DNA of 64,000 nt, from contig NC_080569.1 in assembly GCF_030253575.1 (NCBI RefSeq), positions 5,023,501 through 5,087,500 on the forward strand, read 5' to 3'. Source of the DNA: Rhododendron vialii. Its lineage: Eukaryota > Streptophyta > Magnoliopsida > Ericales > Ericaceae. Position numbers and translations under genes: made by a program. Of this stretch, positions 46,364-58,759 are shown one piece after another (positions within the stretch are counted from its first letter, which is position 1; the number at the start of each line of letters is the position of its first letter). The notes beneath the pieces are model-generated. The model saw only the letters and a list, made by a program, of their open reading frames with translations. It was not told the origin of the DNA and did no database searches.

Positions 46364-46582
46364 AATTTGAAATCTTATCAAACTTAAAACATATGATCTT
46401 AAATAAACTTTAAACAAGTCCAAGGGAGCAAAGTCAAATAATTTGAATCATGTGACAGCCCTAGTCTTGTGCAATTTGAAATCTTATCAAACTTGAAGCA
46501 TATGACCTTAAATAAACTTTAAACAAGTCCAAGGGAGCAAAGTCAAATAATTTGAATAATGAGACAGCCCCTAGTCTTGTGC
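46364..46582 (+). repeat. 109/110-bp tandem duplication
   Basis: Units 46364-46472 and 46473-46582 both run from AATTTGAAATCTTATCAAAC to CCCTAGTCTTGTGC, with about six differences including one extra C. The second unit has been copied head-to-tail without a spacer. Confidence 0.93.
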
Positions 46583-46743
46583 ATTAGAGTGGGAGATGCC
46601 AACACTTGTTATCCAATGCTTTTTACTCGTATATAACTATATCCTTTCTCTTTGTGTAGAGTCTAGGGACCGATCCACCACAGGTAGTCTGCGATTAGAG
46701 CTGTCAATCTTTATAATTAATTTTTTAAATTGGTTAAAAAGTA

Positions 46744-47228
46744 CTGCTTCCGTCCTATAATATTTGTCCGGTCCGTAAAACGAGAACTCAAAAATAATGC
46801 ATTACTTGAAAAAATCCAAACTTTTTTCATACATTAAAATAACTTATTGATATCTAGTAAATTGCTAATTAATTTTAGAATTTTTTTTGCAAAAATTGTA
46901 CTCCCTCCGTCCCCTTATTATAGTCCAGTATTCCATTTTGGACTGTCCCTTAATAAGTGTCCATTTGGTAAAGTTAGTGGGTAAAAGTTGGTACAATGTC
47001 TATTTTGTCCCTAAAAGTAAATTCCATTTTGAAAAGTTAGTGAGTAAAAAGTGTAATGATGATGGGTAAGAAGAAAAAGTGGAGAAAAAAGTTGAATTGA
47101 AAGGTATAATGATGATATTTTTTTAATAAATTGGAGTTACGAAGTAGGATATTTAAAAAGAGACGGAGGGAGTATTATTTTTACATCCTCATTTTGCGGA
47201 CCAGACAAATATTATAGGACGGAGATAG
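46744..47228. mobile_element. Outer Stowaway-type MITE, interrupted by another
   Basis: Ends are CTGCTTCCGTCCTATAATATTTGTC and the complement of GACAAATATTATAGGACGGAGATAG (written in parts here), flanked by TA at 46742-46743 and 47229-47230. Without the inner element it is about 211 bp. The CT..CCGTCC end and TA target are the Stowaway/mariner-like signature. Confidence 0.82.
46901..47172. mobile_element. Inner Stowaway MITE
   Basis: Ends are CTCCCTCCGTCCCC and GACGGAGGGAG, the classic Stowaway terminus, with TA at 46899-46900 and 47173-47174. It is 272 bp long and inserted into the element at 46744-47228, so it is the younger of the two. Confidence 0.88.
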
Positions 47229-47458
47229 TATCCTACCGGTAAGATCTTTACTTGAAGTATAATATTAGCAAATCTAAAAGTACATTTGGACGACTTGAAT
47301 TATACTTACATACCTATGGTACACCCCTGCATTACTAGGTCTCAATCCTTTGTTGGTCACACTAGGGTCCCCGGACCCCGACCCTTTGTTTCATGCTTTA
47401 ATTTATGACAGATAGCCATTCATGGCACAAAGGTTTTAACTTGGAACGTTTTTTTTTT

Positions 47459-47513
47459 GGTTTTTTGTTCTCTTTTTTTTTTTTTTTTTTTTTTCCGATG
47501 GTTTTTTGTTCTC
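47459..47513 (-). mobile_element. Very short retrotransposon tail with 14-bp target duplication
   Basis: GGTTTTTTGTTCTC at 47459-47472 is repeated exactly at 47500-47513. The 27 bp between are T22 plus CCGAT, that is ATCGG plus poly(A) on the minus strand. It looks like a nearly complete 5' truncation at insertion. Confidence 0.72.
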
Positions 47514-47599
47514 ATTTACCCTGAAAAGCACAGAAGTGGTAGTGGGACCTAGTGGTGCAAGGTATCCTATGATGTGCTATAAGTTGCTTTCACTATAAT

Positions 47600-49585
47600 G
47601 AAAGAGGGAGCACATGAGGCCCACCAAAATATAACAACCTTACGTATACTTTCATCCATCGCATTTTTCTTATATATATATGCCGGCTTTACACATTTAA
47701 ACGTGAGATGAGCCTTACACATGTGTAATAGAGTTGTGGTCGGTAGAAGTGTTCTTGGACTTACTGACCAAAATATATCTATATTATAAAATAGAGTAGT
47801 TTTTGTCTATACTTACAAACATGAGTACCTTTACGGCCGTTGATCTCCTTCAAGCTAAGATTGTAGCCGTCCGATTAAGAGAATGTTTCCTTAAGTTACT
47901 TGACATATTGTTGTGATATTATATATACACTTTCCTTTCCAATTTATTACCTTTTGGTTTTTTCAATTTTAAGTTGATATTATTTTAAGAGGGTTGATAA
48001 TTAACCTGTAAATTCTTGCCTTTTATTTATTTATTCTCTCTACCTTAGCATGAGCTTTTTACAGTGAGGCAAAGAGTGAATAAGTTATATTAGATATTAA
48101 ACGAGTAGAACAGACAACTTATTTAAGTTGAAACTGTATCCCATTTGGACATGCCTAGGCTTCCGCTTGTAACAAACATTATGACCCGCCAGAGGTGGGC
48201 TGGTCATCATATAAAATCATCTCAATTTGTCACGGTCGCTCTCCAAATTTTGAGCGTGCTCTCTCCTTTATTCTTTTACCACTTGTGTCTTTATTAAGAT
48301 TTTTTCAGAGACTCGTTTAAGAAACAAAATATTGATCCATCTTGACAGAAAAGTTAAAAAGTGGGCTAAATTTGAAATACTTAAAAAGTGGAGTAGTGAT
48401 TTCTACGCTTTTTTTTTTTATAACCGCACTTCTTCTTTTTTTGTCCTTTAGAATGTTAATTTACAAGATTAACCTTCTTATGTATATTCTCTCACCTGTT
48501 TGGAAGGATAACATTATAAATTCACACTTGCAAAAGGACAAAAAAGAAGTGCAATTGTATTATATAAAAAAAAAAAGAGGAGTGTGAAATCAATTACCAA
48601 AAAAAAAATTGAAATTAACATAAATAAGTTAAAAGAAACTATGATACTTGACTATTTTAGGTGTAAGTGAACTTTTTGAAAATGAATCATTGAATATGCA
48701 AAGGCAAAGTGATTTTACACTCTTCCAGTGTCAAACTTCTGAGTGCAATCATCCCACATTCCACTTCATCTCTTGGTCTATTAAAGTTGTCACCTTTACT
48801 TACAAAGATGACAAATTCCAAAACCCCATCTTTGAAACTTGAAAGCAATCACCTTTTCAATTCATTTTTCCCACCAACTTTGGAAAACACCAGCTCAATC
48901 TGAGCTGCCAAACACAGCCATGGCCTGTTGGGGTGTTGAACTTGAATTAGACCACAGTTCAAGCCGTATTTGAAAGAGAAGATAAAACTAGGATTTGAGG
49001 AGCTTGTAAAATTCAGCAAGAGTACCAATTCGATAATCTAAACGGCTCATTTTGTTATCCTCCATGTAAGTAAAAAAAGAAGAAGAAAATGTACAATTTG
49101 TATTAGTGAAATGAAACTGGCGATGTGATAGACTGATTCAAAAGAAGTCAAGGTCCTTAAAAATCCGGGGCAGATGTGTCAATTTGCACAAAACAGGGGG
49201 ACGAATGGGCAATGATTAGTGTAAGACACAGTGAAATATGTCATTATCAATAACTACCTCTCTCTCCCCCCCCCCGCGGTTCTTTTGTGTGAGACAACGA
49301 CATAGACTTTCGTAGGAGCAAAAGTGCGTATGCGTTTGAATGATTTTATGCATATACGCATATTTGGCTTGAGGAAAAAGGTGAAGGCATGACCCCACCA
49401 AAAAGGCCCATCGCTTTGGACAATTGCAATCTACGTTTTGAACTCCAAAACTGTTTGACAAAAATGGCCAAAGAACTCTTCCAATTGGGTCTCTGTCTAA
49501 CTGCTCTGTTCCCTTCCTCAACCCCGCTAACCTCTTTCCTCTCTCTAGAATTACCATAACCCTCTCTTGTGTTTCTTCCCTGTCC
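47600..49585. other. Spacer and upstream region of the NPH3 gene
   Basis: Apart from the foldback element at 48397-48592, no repeat or gene is clear. The last 400 bp are presumably promoter and leader of the gene starting at 49586. Confidence 0.35.
48397..48592. mobile_element. Foldback MITE, about 55-bp arms
   Basis: TGATTTCTACGC plus a T-run and CGCACTTCTTCTTTTTTTGT on the left pair with the right arm, which contains ACAAAAAAGAAGTGC, an A-run and GTGTGAAATCA. Interior is about 85 bp. No target duplication could be fixed. Confidence 0.65.
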
Positions 49586-52500
49586 ATGGACAAGCAGCAG
49601 TTTTCACTGGCCAAGTGTTCAAGGCAGCGATACAATGAATGGTCCGTTCATCGATCATATCTTCCATCAGTTCTATGTCTTTGTGTTCTGATGTAGCTTA
49701 ACTTGATGGGTTTGATTCGGTCATTAGTTTTAAGTTTATTCATAAGCTAGTTTGCTCCGTGGTTACCGCCTTGATTCAGGTGCTGGTTAAATTTATCTCG
49801 ATCGCAGTTTTGGTTTATGTCCTTGCTGTTCTGTATCTTGTACATGAGCTCATTTTGAGTATAATGTAACAAGACCAGGTGTTTATTTTTTGTGTGTGTT
49901 CAGTTAAGAATTATTTCTTGTAACTCTTTCGGGTGTTTCTTATCTCGTATATCTTGTTGTTCTTAGTGTCATTTCCTATTTCTTGAATGCAGTAGCTAGA
50001 GTTTAACACAATCACTCCTCTCCTCTAACAATGGTGTGAAGCTTGAAGTTTTTTATTCTTGATCTAGATGTGCTATTGTTTGTCGGAATGTGGTAGGAGC
50101 GTTGAACTCTGTAGTAGCTCATTTTCGTGTATCTAACAATGTACCAAACTGCAAAATTAACCTCTTCTCTTAAACGTCACTTCATCACGAAAGTGTTGGA
50201 AGATTGTAGGTGGTTTCAGCCAATGTCAACTTCTTCGCTTTCTTTAGTTCTTACGCTGAAAGCATGCATCTCTGGTATTTTGTGAACAATCAGACTGCCG
50301 TTCATGTGGTTAGTGGTTACTAAGTCTAACCATTTCCTGCTGTGCTTTCTGTTTTCTCCTTTTTGGTGGTGGGTTGCGGGAGTATTTTGCTAGGTCAAAG
50401 TTCCATGTCCTACAGGCAAACAGTTAAGTTTTAGGATACGAAATTGTGGAGAAACGATATTAAGACTTTAGATCAGTTTGTTAGCTACAAACCAGAAACT
50501 TCAGTACGATACTTTAATTGGTTCATTTTAGTATGCAATTATTCGATTAGAAGAGATATAGACAGAGAATAGGAAAAAAAAAAAATCTGGACCTTCAAAT
50601 ATTGAAAGAGCCAAGCCACTGCCTTTATGTTCTTGAATTTACTTTTCCACTGTGTTAAAAATGTACAGCTTATTTCGATGATAACTGTCTGTTGGCGCCT
50701 TGCAGGATGTTTCGGGACGTCCCTAGTGATATCAAAATACAAGTGAGCGGTGGAACGTTTGCCTTGCATAAAGTAAGTTTATTAGGAGTATTTCCAAATC
50801 ATGAATCCCTTTCTTTACATGCTTTAACAGAAAGCAGCCGACTTTCTGGCTGTAACGCTTAACAAAGGATCGATGGTTTTTACAAGAATGTCTAGGAAAT
50901 GCAGTGTACTTCCCTAGATCACATAACCAACGGAGAAGATAGAGAAGGAACACGATTGCAAAGTTCGAATCTTTTATATTCCGATGTTTGTTTGTTTTTT
51001 CTTCTTCTTAAACTTCGTTTACTTGACAGTACCTTACCAAATATTTGTGTTTCAGCATGTTGTGATACGACTGCCAATACTATATTCGCCAAATAAAAAG
51101 AAAGAACTGGTTTATTTGTTCCAGTTTTTTCACTAGTTCTTGTCTAAGCAATCTTACTTTTTGCACACCAGTTCCCCCTCGTCTCCTGTTGCGGGCGAAT
51201 CAGAAAGTTGGTAGCAGGACACAGAGATTCTGATATTTCAAGGATAGAGATAGAGCTTATTAGCCTACCTGGAGGTGCTGAAACATTTGAACTGGCTGCC
51301 AAATTCTGCTACGGCGTAAACTTTGAGATCACATCGGCAAATGTTGCTCAGCTATGTTGCGTCTCAGATTACCTCGAAATGACCGAGGAGTTTTCAAAAA
51401 ACAATCTATGCTCCCGAACCGAAGAGTATCTTGACAGCATTGTATGCAAGAGCCTTGAAATGTGCGTTGAGGTGTTGCAACAATGCGAAAATCTGCTCCC
51501 ACTTGCCGATGAGCTAAAAATAGTATGTCGATGCATTGATGCGATTGCTTCAAAAGCTTGCGTAGAGCAAATCGCTTCAAGTTTTTCGCGCCTAGAATAT
51601 AGTAGCTCGGGTAGACTCCACATGAATCGTCAAGCCAAATGTGATGGGGACTGGTGGATAGAAGATCTCTCTGTCCTGCGTATTGACCTGTACCAAAGAG
51701 TCATAACGGCTATGAAATGCCGTGGGGTCCGGCCCGAGAGTATAGGGGCGTCTCTCATGAGTTATGCACAAAAAGAGTTGTCCAAGAAATCCAGCTTGTG
51801 GAATACATCCAGACAGCCAAAAGTTGATGGAGTTGAGGATCCGAATGGAAACGAAAGACTTGTAGTCGAAACGATTGTAAGCCTTTTGCCCGTTGAGAAG
51901 CTTTCCATTCCAATCAGTTTTCTATTCGGGCTTTTGCGAAGCGCTGTGATGCTGGATTGCATGGTTTCTTCAAGGCTTGATCTTGAAAGGCGGATCGGGT
52001 CCCAGTTGGATATGGCTACTCTCGATGATCTTTTGATCCCCTCCTTCCGCCACGCTGCTGACACTTTGTTTGATGTCGACACGGTCCACAGAATCTTGGT
52101 TAACTTCTCCCAGCGAGATGACAGCGAAGACGAGATGGAAGATGCCTCGGTGTTTGAGTGTGATAGTCCTCATTCCCCATCGCAATCTGCATTGTTCAAA
52201 GTTTCGAAATTAGTGGACAATTACCTTGCTGAAATCGCACCCGATGCAAACCTCAAGCTCAACAAGTTCATTGCAATCGCAGATGTCTTGCCAGAGCATG
52301 CGCGCACTACTCATGATGGGTTGTATCGGGCAATCGATGTTTATCTCAAAGTACGTACTTCTATCTCCTCTCATAAGAGGCATCTATCTATCTAGGACTT
52401 CTTTTTTCTATACCTTCGGAGCCTTATTCGTTTCGCATGAAATATGGCAGGGTCATCAGGGTTTATCAGACGCGGACAAGAAAAAGGTCTGCAAACTGAT

Positions 52501-52969
52501 CGACTTACAAAAGCTCTCCCAAGAAGCTGGTGCACATGCTGCACAAAACGAACGCCTTCCTCTCCAATCGGTAGTCCAGGTGCTTTACTTCGAGCAGTTA
52601 AGGCTCCGAAATTCGTTGTCATGCTCTTACCCTGATGATAATCACAAGCCAATACACCACTCCTGGCGGATCAGCAGCGGTGCTCTCAGTGCTTCGTTGT
52701 CTCCCCGGGACAACTATGCATCGCTCAGAAGAGAGAACCGAGAGCTAAAACTTGAGCTAGCTCGGTTAAGGATGAGGCTCAACGATCTAGAGAAAGATCA
52801 TGTTTGTATGAAGAGGGATCTGCTGAAGTCCAACTCTCGTAGGTTCATGAGCTCTTTCTCAAAGAGTATTGGGAAGTTGAACTTTTTTGGTCGTACTTTT
52901 TCGAGGGGATCGGGTTCTCCGTCAAGGAATTCACGAAGGACAGAGTCGAAGATAACTGAAAGAACGTGA
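49586..52969 (+). CDS. NPH3/BTB-POZ family protein (At5g48800-like)
   Basis: Four exons join in phase: 49586-49641, 50706-50772, 51172-52350 and 52451-52969, giving 606 residues. The short first exon encodes [19 protein letters not shown]. The BTB domain runs about 20-125 ([42 protein letters not shown]). The NPH3 domain runs about 200-480 ([38 protein letters not shown]-like blocks, [16 protein letters not shown]). A coiled coil follows ([20 protein letters not shown], about 523-560), then a basic Ser-rich tail. NPH3-family proteins act at the plasma membrane as CUL3 adaptors or phototropin/auxin-signalling partners; the At5g48800 branch has no settled function. The first donor is TG/GTCCGT, a weak but GT-type site. 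Alignment from memory with At5g48800 is close along the whole length. Confidence 0.93.
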
Positions 52970-53716
52970 ACAAGCATTGTAGGTACCACTAATTCACATC
53001 ACTTGGAATTTTTTCTGCTGCTACTCTTGTGTAATTACGCGTTTAAGGTCATTAGCGACCCTTTTTCAGTCGTCAGCTTCGTTTTCTGTATGTTGTGGAA
53101 CTCTCTTTCTTTTATCCTGTGTACGGGGAGAGCAATCATAGAACTGTGTTCTCCTTCTAATTTACATTTTGAGATAGCATTAAAGTTCCTGTGACTGTCA
53201 AATCGGCAAATATGCAAATACTTAGTTTGGTTCGTGAGAAGATACACATAAAGCAGAGAAATTTGGTATCCTACAACATAGGTGCATGTCCTCTTACAAG
53301 GCAGGAGTACTATTATCACAAACAGATTCAAACTCGCGATTGCTTAGACATGGAGGGAGTTTCACCCGTACTTTCGCCAGTGAGGCTACCACCTTGGTGA
53401 CAATCAAGGGCGGAGTTGCTGGTTTATATGTGCTTATCCAAAAAAAATAACTAAATTAAGAGGTTAATTATAAGGTAGCAAGTTCGGTCACAAGAACATC
53501 AGCCATTTGGACTCACCAACCATGTCTGTATAAATTTTACCAGCACCATTCAATACTAGAACATCAAGACCCAATGTATCTTAATAAATCCATTCATGAG
53601 AAAGACAATCTCAAATCCGAAACCACATGACAATCAAACAATCTACGATTTTTGGAGCTTCGATTGCTAACGCGAACTTATTATGGGTGGAATTTAAATT
53701 CCACAGCACACTCAAT
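52970..53716. other. Convergent intergenic region NPH3 / cytochrome b5
   Basis: The two genes point toward each other, so this region should hold both 3' UTRs. Nothing else was recognised. CTTATCC-A8 at 53435-53449 may be a short retroposon tail. Confidence 0.4.
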
Positions 53717-56087
53717 TCAAGACGATTTCGTATAGAAACGGATTCCAACAGCCACGCCCAAGATGATGAGGGGGACTAAGAATTGAAGTAGCTTGATGAT
53801 GAACTCTGATGTCTTGTCCTGGTTGTAGTGAGGCTGCTTGGGAGGAGTGTACTTTGTCTTGGAGGGAATGCTTGACGAATCAATGTCCCCAACATAGAAC
53901 TCATCCATCATGGCTCTAGCACTTGTACTGTGCCCAACATCCTCAAAATCATCCGTTGCATCCTTCCCTGTGAAGGACATAGCATTAGGATCACCAAAAG
54001 GGTTTTTTTTTTTTTTGCCACAAATGGCTGTGATACCTATTCTAATCAAGAACAATACGGTCACAAGTTCGAAACACACCCGTCAGAACTTCGTTGATAT
54101 TTCAAACCTAAATATTGACAACTACCCATCATGTACAAAATGTAGCTTCAAATGTGGAACGCATTGCATCTGTTCACTTTACCTGTTGCAGACAACAAAA
54201 CCTCATCACCACCGGGATGATCCTCCAAAAAGTTTGTCACATTGTATACCTGTCAGAACAAAAAGTCGAGCATGAAAGTTAAGAAGTTTGCAAATAATTT
54301 GACAACAAAATAACAAAACTCAAAACCATACTCTTGGAGGGAGTTCATTAAGAGCTAAAATCGACTGTTTCACTAAACTAGGATATAATAAACCAAAGGG
54401 GTCTACAAGGGATATGGAAATGGTTCATTCAACTCAAGTATAAATATCCCCAACGAGGAGGAAGATCCAGCACGCTTGCAAATATCAATGTTTGGTAGGA
54501 GTAATTAATAGAGTATTTATGTACTTATTTTGTAATGTCAGTGAGGAAACCACAAGGGGATAAACTGGATTTAACCCCACCGTATATCATTCACCAGTAG
54601 GTATGATGTTAGCCCTCGTACTTTAGATATGTCCGGATTTACCTTATTCCATCCACCACGTATTCCCCAGTATCTCCAGAATCCACATGAAGTTGTTAAA
54701 CAAATCAGATCAATATAGAAAAACATCAACCTCCCAAGTCCCAATAAACCATAATCTTGACATAACAAAAAAGCAAGATGAGACAATAACACTCCGAGTT
54801 TGTTTTCAACAATCTATACAGGTACAATAGAAAGAAAGAACATAGAAAATGATGATTTCTCCTAATGGAAGTTTAATTAAAAAGGACGAGAAGCATATGA
54901 GTCTGTATTCTTGAAATAGGACGTATTCAAAAGAGGATACTAGTGAAAGTGAAAATTAACAAAACCAACTGAGCTCATAATTGGCAAATATTCGTAAATT
55001 TTGTACTAGCAAGGGCAAATGTCAAACCGGAGGTAGAAGATGGAAATGAAAAATATGGCAGTACAATGGGAATCAGTAAAGAGCACCACAGATCCATTGA
55101 GGACAACAAGCAGCAGTTTCATAACAAACACCAGAGCAATTTCCCATTATCCAAACATCAAGCGGGACATAAGCATCGAAACTCAGAAGATTATGAACAT
55201 ACCAAAAAACAGAATAGAGCTAAATGTCAAAAACAATGTCGGCATTTCCAGATAATAAAAGACGATCCTAAACAAGGGCAGCGTGGCTATGCCCTATATT
55301 TACCTAATTGAAGGTGGGGACTTTCATGATTTCATCAGACCCTTAAACCCCCAATTGTGTATTCGGTATTCCAACATTTAAACCGCTAAATACAGAATCT
55401 AGCATCTAAACCTCAGAGTAACACGTGGGTAGTTGTGATATTGCACCATCAAGAAATAATCCTACACATAAACTCAAGAAATAATCTTGAATATAAACTC
55501 ATCAAATTCTTACAGGAGTAGGCGTTCCTTACAATGAAAGAAGAAAGGGGGAAACCGAAATCTAAACCTGCAAATCCTACATCCTTAAATCATGCAGCAT
55601 AACTTAGAATAGAGTAAAATGAGAAGTAAATGGTACCTCATGTCCTATATGCCATCGACTAAAAACCACAAAAAGGAAAAACAAGAAAATCTCGCTTCTG
55701 TGTCAGGCAATTGATGCATAGTCTCCATCATCAACTAATACACTGACGCATAAGCCTAATGCTAAAACATATCGCAGGGGAAAATGGGTTACATATCGAG
55801 AAGGAAAACAAAAGTGAAATACGAAGAAACAGAAACGCCCATTAAAGCATGCGAGTTAACCCTGAAATCTGACTACTGAGTATACTCTCGGATCTCCGTT
55901 AAAAAAAGGGTCACAATTGGAATCCACTCATCAAATGGGCGTGAACCCAACATGGTAAACACATCAACTGAATAAATCAGACAAGAATCACGAGTATTAC
56001 CTTGTCACTGATGATGAGCCAACAGTCCTTGGCGTTGTTGTGCTCGGCGACCTCGGCCAGAGTAAAGACCTTGCCGTCGCCACCCAT
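53717..56087 (-). CDS. CYB5: Cytochrome b5, ER tail-anchored
   Basis: Three minus-strand exons join in phase: 56087-56001, 54249-54183 and 53967-53717, giving 134 residues, the normal size. The haem-binding core shows KDCWLIISDKVYNVTNFL, then HPGG (His40) and the second axial ligand His64 in FEDVGHS. A hydrophobic segment LLQFLVPLIILGVAVGIRFY (about 109-128) plus a short polar KSS end form a C-terminal tail anchor for the ER membrane. Cytochrome b5 passes electrons from NADH- or NADPH-dependent reductases to desaturases, hydroxylases and P450s. The tail (YNQDKTSEFIIKLLQFLVP) matches the Arabidopsis CB5-B/D/E group. A MITE lies about 180 bp upstream of the start. Intron 1 is 1.75 kb. Confidence 0.95.
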
Positions 56088-56269
56088 CTATGGAGAGAGA
56101 GAGAGAGATCTGCGAGGGGTTGGGTATCGAAAGGCTGTGGAGAGCTGGGGACGGAGAAAGAGAAGAGTTGTGGGGAGTTGCAATAGTACGAAACGGTTGG
56201 TGAGTCGATTATTTAAGACAATAGATTCATCAATCTGATGCGGGGTAGGTGGGCGAGTGGAGAGTACTC

Positions 56270-56420
56270 ACACAACAATCCAAACACAACGTAATAGATT
56301 ATGCAATCTCTCATATATATATGGGCTCTGCACATGTTACTATGTGTGGTCCCAGTAGCATGTGCATAACCTACATGTATGTAAAAAGTTGTATAAATTA
56401 TTGTGTTTGGATTGTTGTGT
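56270..56420. mobile_element. MITE with perfect 20-bp inverted ends, upstream of cytochrome b5
   Basis: ACACAACAATCCAAACACAA at 56270-56289 is exactly complementary to 56401-56420. The 111-bp interior holds a second dyad, GCACATGTTACTATG / TAGCATGTGC. It lies in the promoter side of the cytochrome b5 gene. No clear target duplication. Confidence 0.75.
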
Positions 56421-58500
56421 AAATAATTGTTGAGTGGAGAGCGAGTGATGGGCTTTGTCAACCAAACCGATTTTTTTGGTGAAATTCCGGTTGACCGAAA
56501 AAAAGAACGATTTTTGTGGTCACTTTTGGTGTACGATATGAAAAAATATATAATAATGCTAGGACACGCTAATCAGTCACTTTTCAATCACTCATCTCTC
56601 AAATACTATGTGAGAAAATAATTGTCAAAAAGCAATCGGTAGGAGTATGCGTAGGTATAGTACTACTAGTATAATATTATAAGATACGTGGAGGGACCGT
56701 GAGATCGATACTCCAAAACTGTGCGTGGGTTAGTCCGATACCGAAAAATGGCAAAAAAAATATTTATGAAATCACAACTTGGCGATGTATGTCATCATGT
56801 ATTTAAAGGGTATAATTAATTTGTATCTACTTCGGATTATAAAAGTTTTTTACTAAACATTGATATGTGATTCTTTATTTGCATGATTTTTGGATGTTCA
56901 AGTTTTTTTTGAGGTACAATTTCCCTTCAATCTACAGTACAGCTAAAGCCTTGTCCGAAATGATGGCAAATTTTTTATTCTTTCAAAATAATTTACCGTA
57001 TACCATAGTCTAAATTTAAGCCCTTTTTTTTTTTCTTCATGCAAAGCCACGCGAAAAACAGAGAACTAAAAGGTGGAGAATTCGTCGTGGTTTATTTGTG
57101 AAGCCTTGCTTTAGTAGTACTTGTGTTCATGACAATGGTAGTTTTGGTAGCGTTTGATGGAAAATGTTGATTGACTCCAAAGCACAGGTTAAAAATATAT
57201 GCCTTCCAATTAATTAAAGCGTTCGATCGCGTTTCACCCTGAATTCATTTTTCTAAGCGCGGGAAATAAATAAATAGATGGTTGGTTGGTCCATCCAATA
57301 GTTCAACCACCAGAGCCATGGAAAAGCCAACTTAGGATCAATGTCTTCAAACCAAGATTTCAACGAAAGAATGCTGAAAAGGTTGGCGAAGATAGGTGTG
57401 GTAGGTGCATGAGTTAGAAAAGTTAGCCAGACTGGTATAGTAGGGTGGGGCTCGAGTATTCAATTCTGGGTATTCATCACGTTAATCTGCTGGCCGTGGT
57501 CTATGCTCGTTACTTGGACAGTGGTGGTTTGAATGGCCGTACCCCAATCCTAAAATTTGTTTTTCTGTGTGTGTTCTCTTGACAAGAAATTTTGCAGGAA
57601 AATAAAAATTCCTTTCTTTTAACAATACCTATTTTGCAGAAAAGTGTTTCCGGTAGGAAAGTTAAAGCTATGGAGTACAATTTTGCTGATAACTGAACAC
57701 ACAGAAAGTTACCGAAAAGTTTTTTTTTCTTTTCATCCTTCCCATGCAACTGAACAGAACCTAATGGGTTAGCCTAGTGGTCAATACCCGAGACTTGAGA
57801 ATTTGTTCTCACCTAAGATTTTATGATTTTAACCTCCCGGGTGTTACCAACAGATTTTACGTTTTGAGCCAGTGAAGGCGTGCTTGATCATTTCCTTCAC
57901 AATTCCAGGACTTGCAGAAGCTTTTAACACGTTACAAGAACAATGTGAGAATACAAAAAAGTAAGGAGTGTTGATTTTGGTTGATTTGGAGCACAATAAT
58001 AGTGTCGAGCTAAGTCACACAACGCGTGTGCGTGAACGATAGCACAGGCGCCATCATGTAAGTGTCTTCTAAAAATATCTCGAAGTACTAAAATCTATGA
58101 GAGTGAGAATTGAGAGTACGTTTAAGAGCGCTATAGAATAACTTCGCTAAAGGATTATGTAACTGCGGATTTTCAGAGAAAAAAGAGAGAGAAGTTCGCA
58201 GCTCTGTTGGGCTGGGCTAAATGATGCTGCTCTTTTTATTGTGCTATACATACTAGTATCTGTTTACTTGGAAAATGTAACAGATTAAAATAGGACCAAC
58301 ATTTTCCCCATGTAAGCCATACTATCCTGATCCAAAAAACCTTACAAAATCTATCAATGCTGGTATTTTTGTTTATAATGTCTGTCATACATGAACTTCT
58401 TTCAATTACGATACACATTTTCCTTACTTTTTGGTCCTCTCATCAAGACGAATAATTTATTTTAAAAGTTACAACCAAAAACTAAAACCAACAAAAAAAA
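56421..58500. other. Spacer between cytochrome b5 and RPL13A
   Basis: AT-rich, without a recognisable gene. 57765-57880 (AATGGGTTAGCCTAGTGGTC, CCTCCCGGGTGTTACCAAC) resembles the head of the SINE at 44364 and may be an old relative. Confidence 0.4.
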
Positions 58501-58759
58501 CACCTTGGTTTGGGCTTCAAAGTTCTTTTTTTCTTCTTTTTTTGGTCAACATTGTATACATAAGGTTAGTCCACAAAAATTTCTTAGACCATTCCTAGCC
58601 TTGGATCCTAAGCGCCCATAGTGTGGCCCGAACCCTAGCCTCCCAAGTGACAACTGGGCTAGAGCCCATAGGCGGCTTTGGGAGTTCAAGGCAGTTAACT
58701 TCTTTAGGCAAACACCTTGGTTTGGGCTTCAGAGTTCAATCCAGTTAACATCTTTAGGC
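58501..58759. repeat. Tandem duplication split by a SINE-like insert in the RPL13A promoter
   Basis: CACCTTGGTTTGGGCTTCA appears at 58501 and 58713. GAGTTCAA..CAGTTAAC.TCTTTAGGC appears at 58682 and 58732. The simplest reading is a tandem duplication of about 50 bp whose first copy is split by about 155 bp (58526-58681). The insert starts with a T-rich tail and, on the minus strand, contains a B-box-like GGGTTCGGGCC, so it may be a minus-strand SINE. Confidence 0.55.

Noticed and set aside
49216-49635. 139-codon minus-strand frame upstream of and across the NPH3 first exon
   Set aside because: It is antisense to the leader and first coding exon of a well-supported gene and matches no family.
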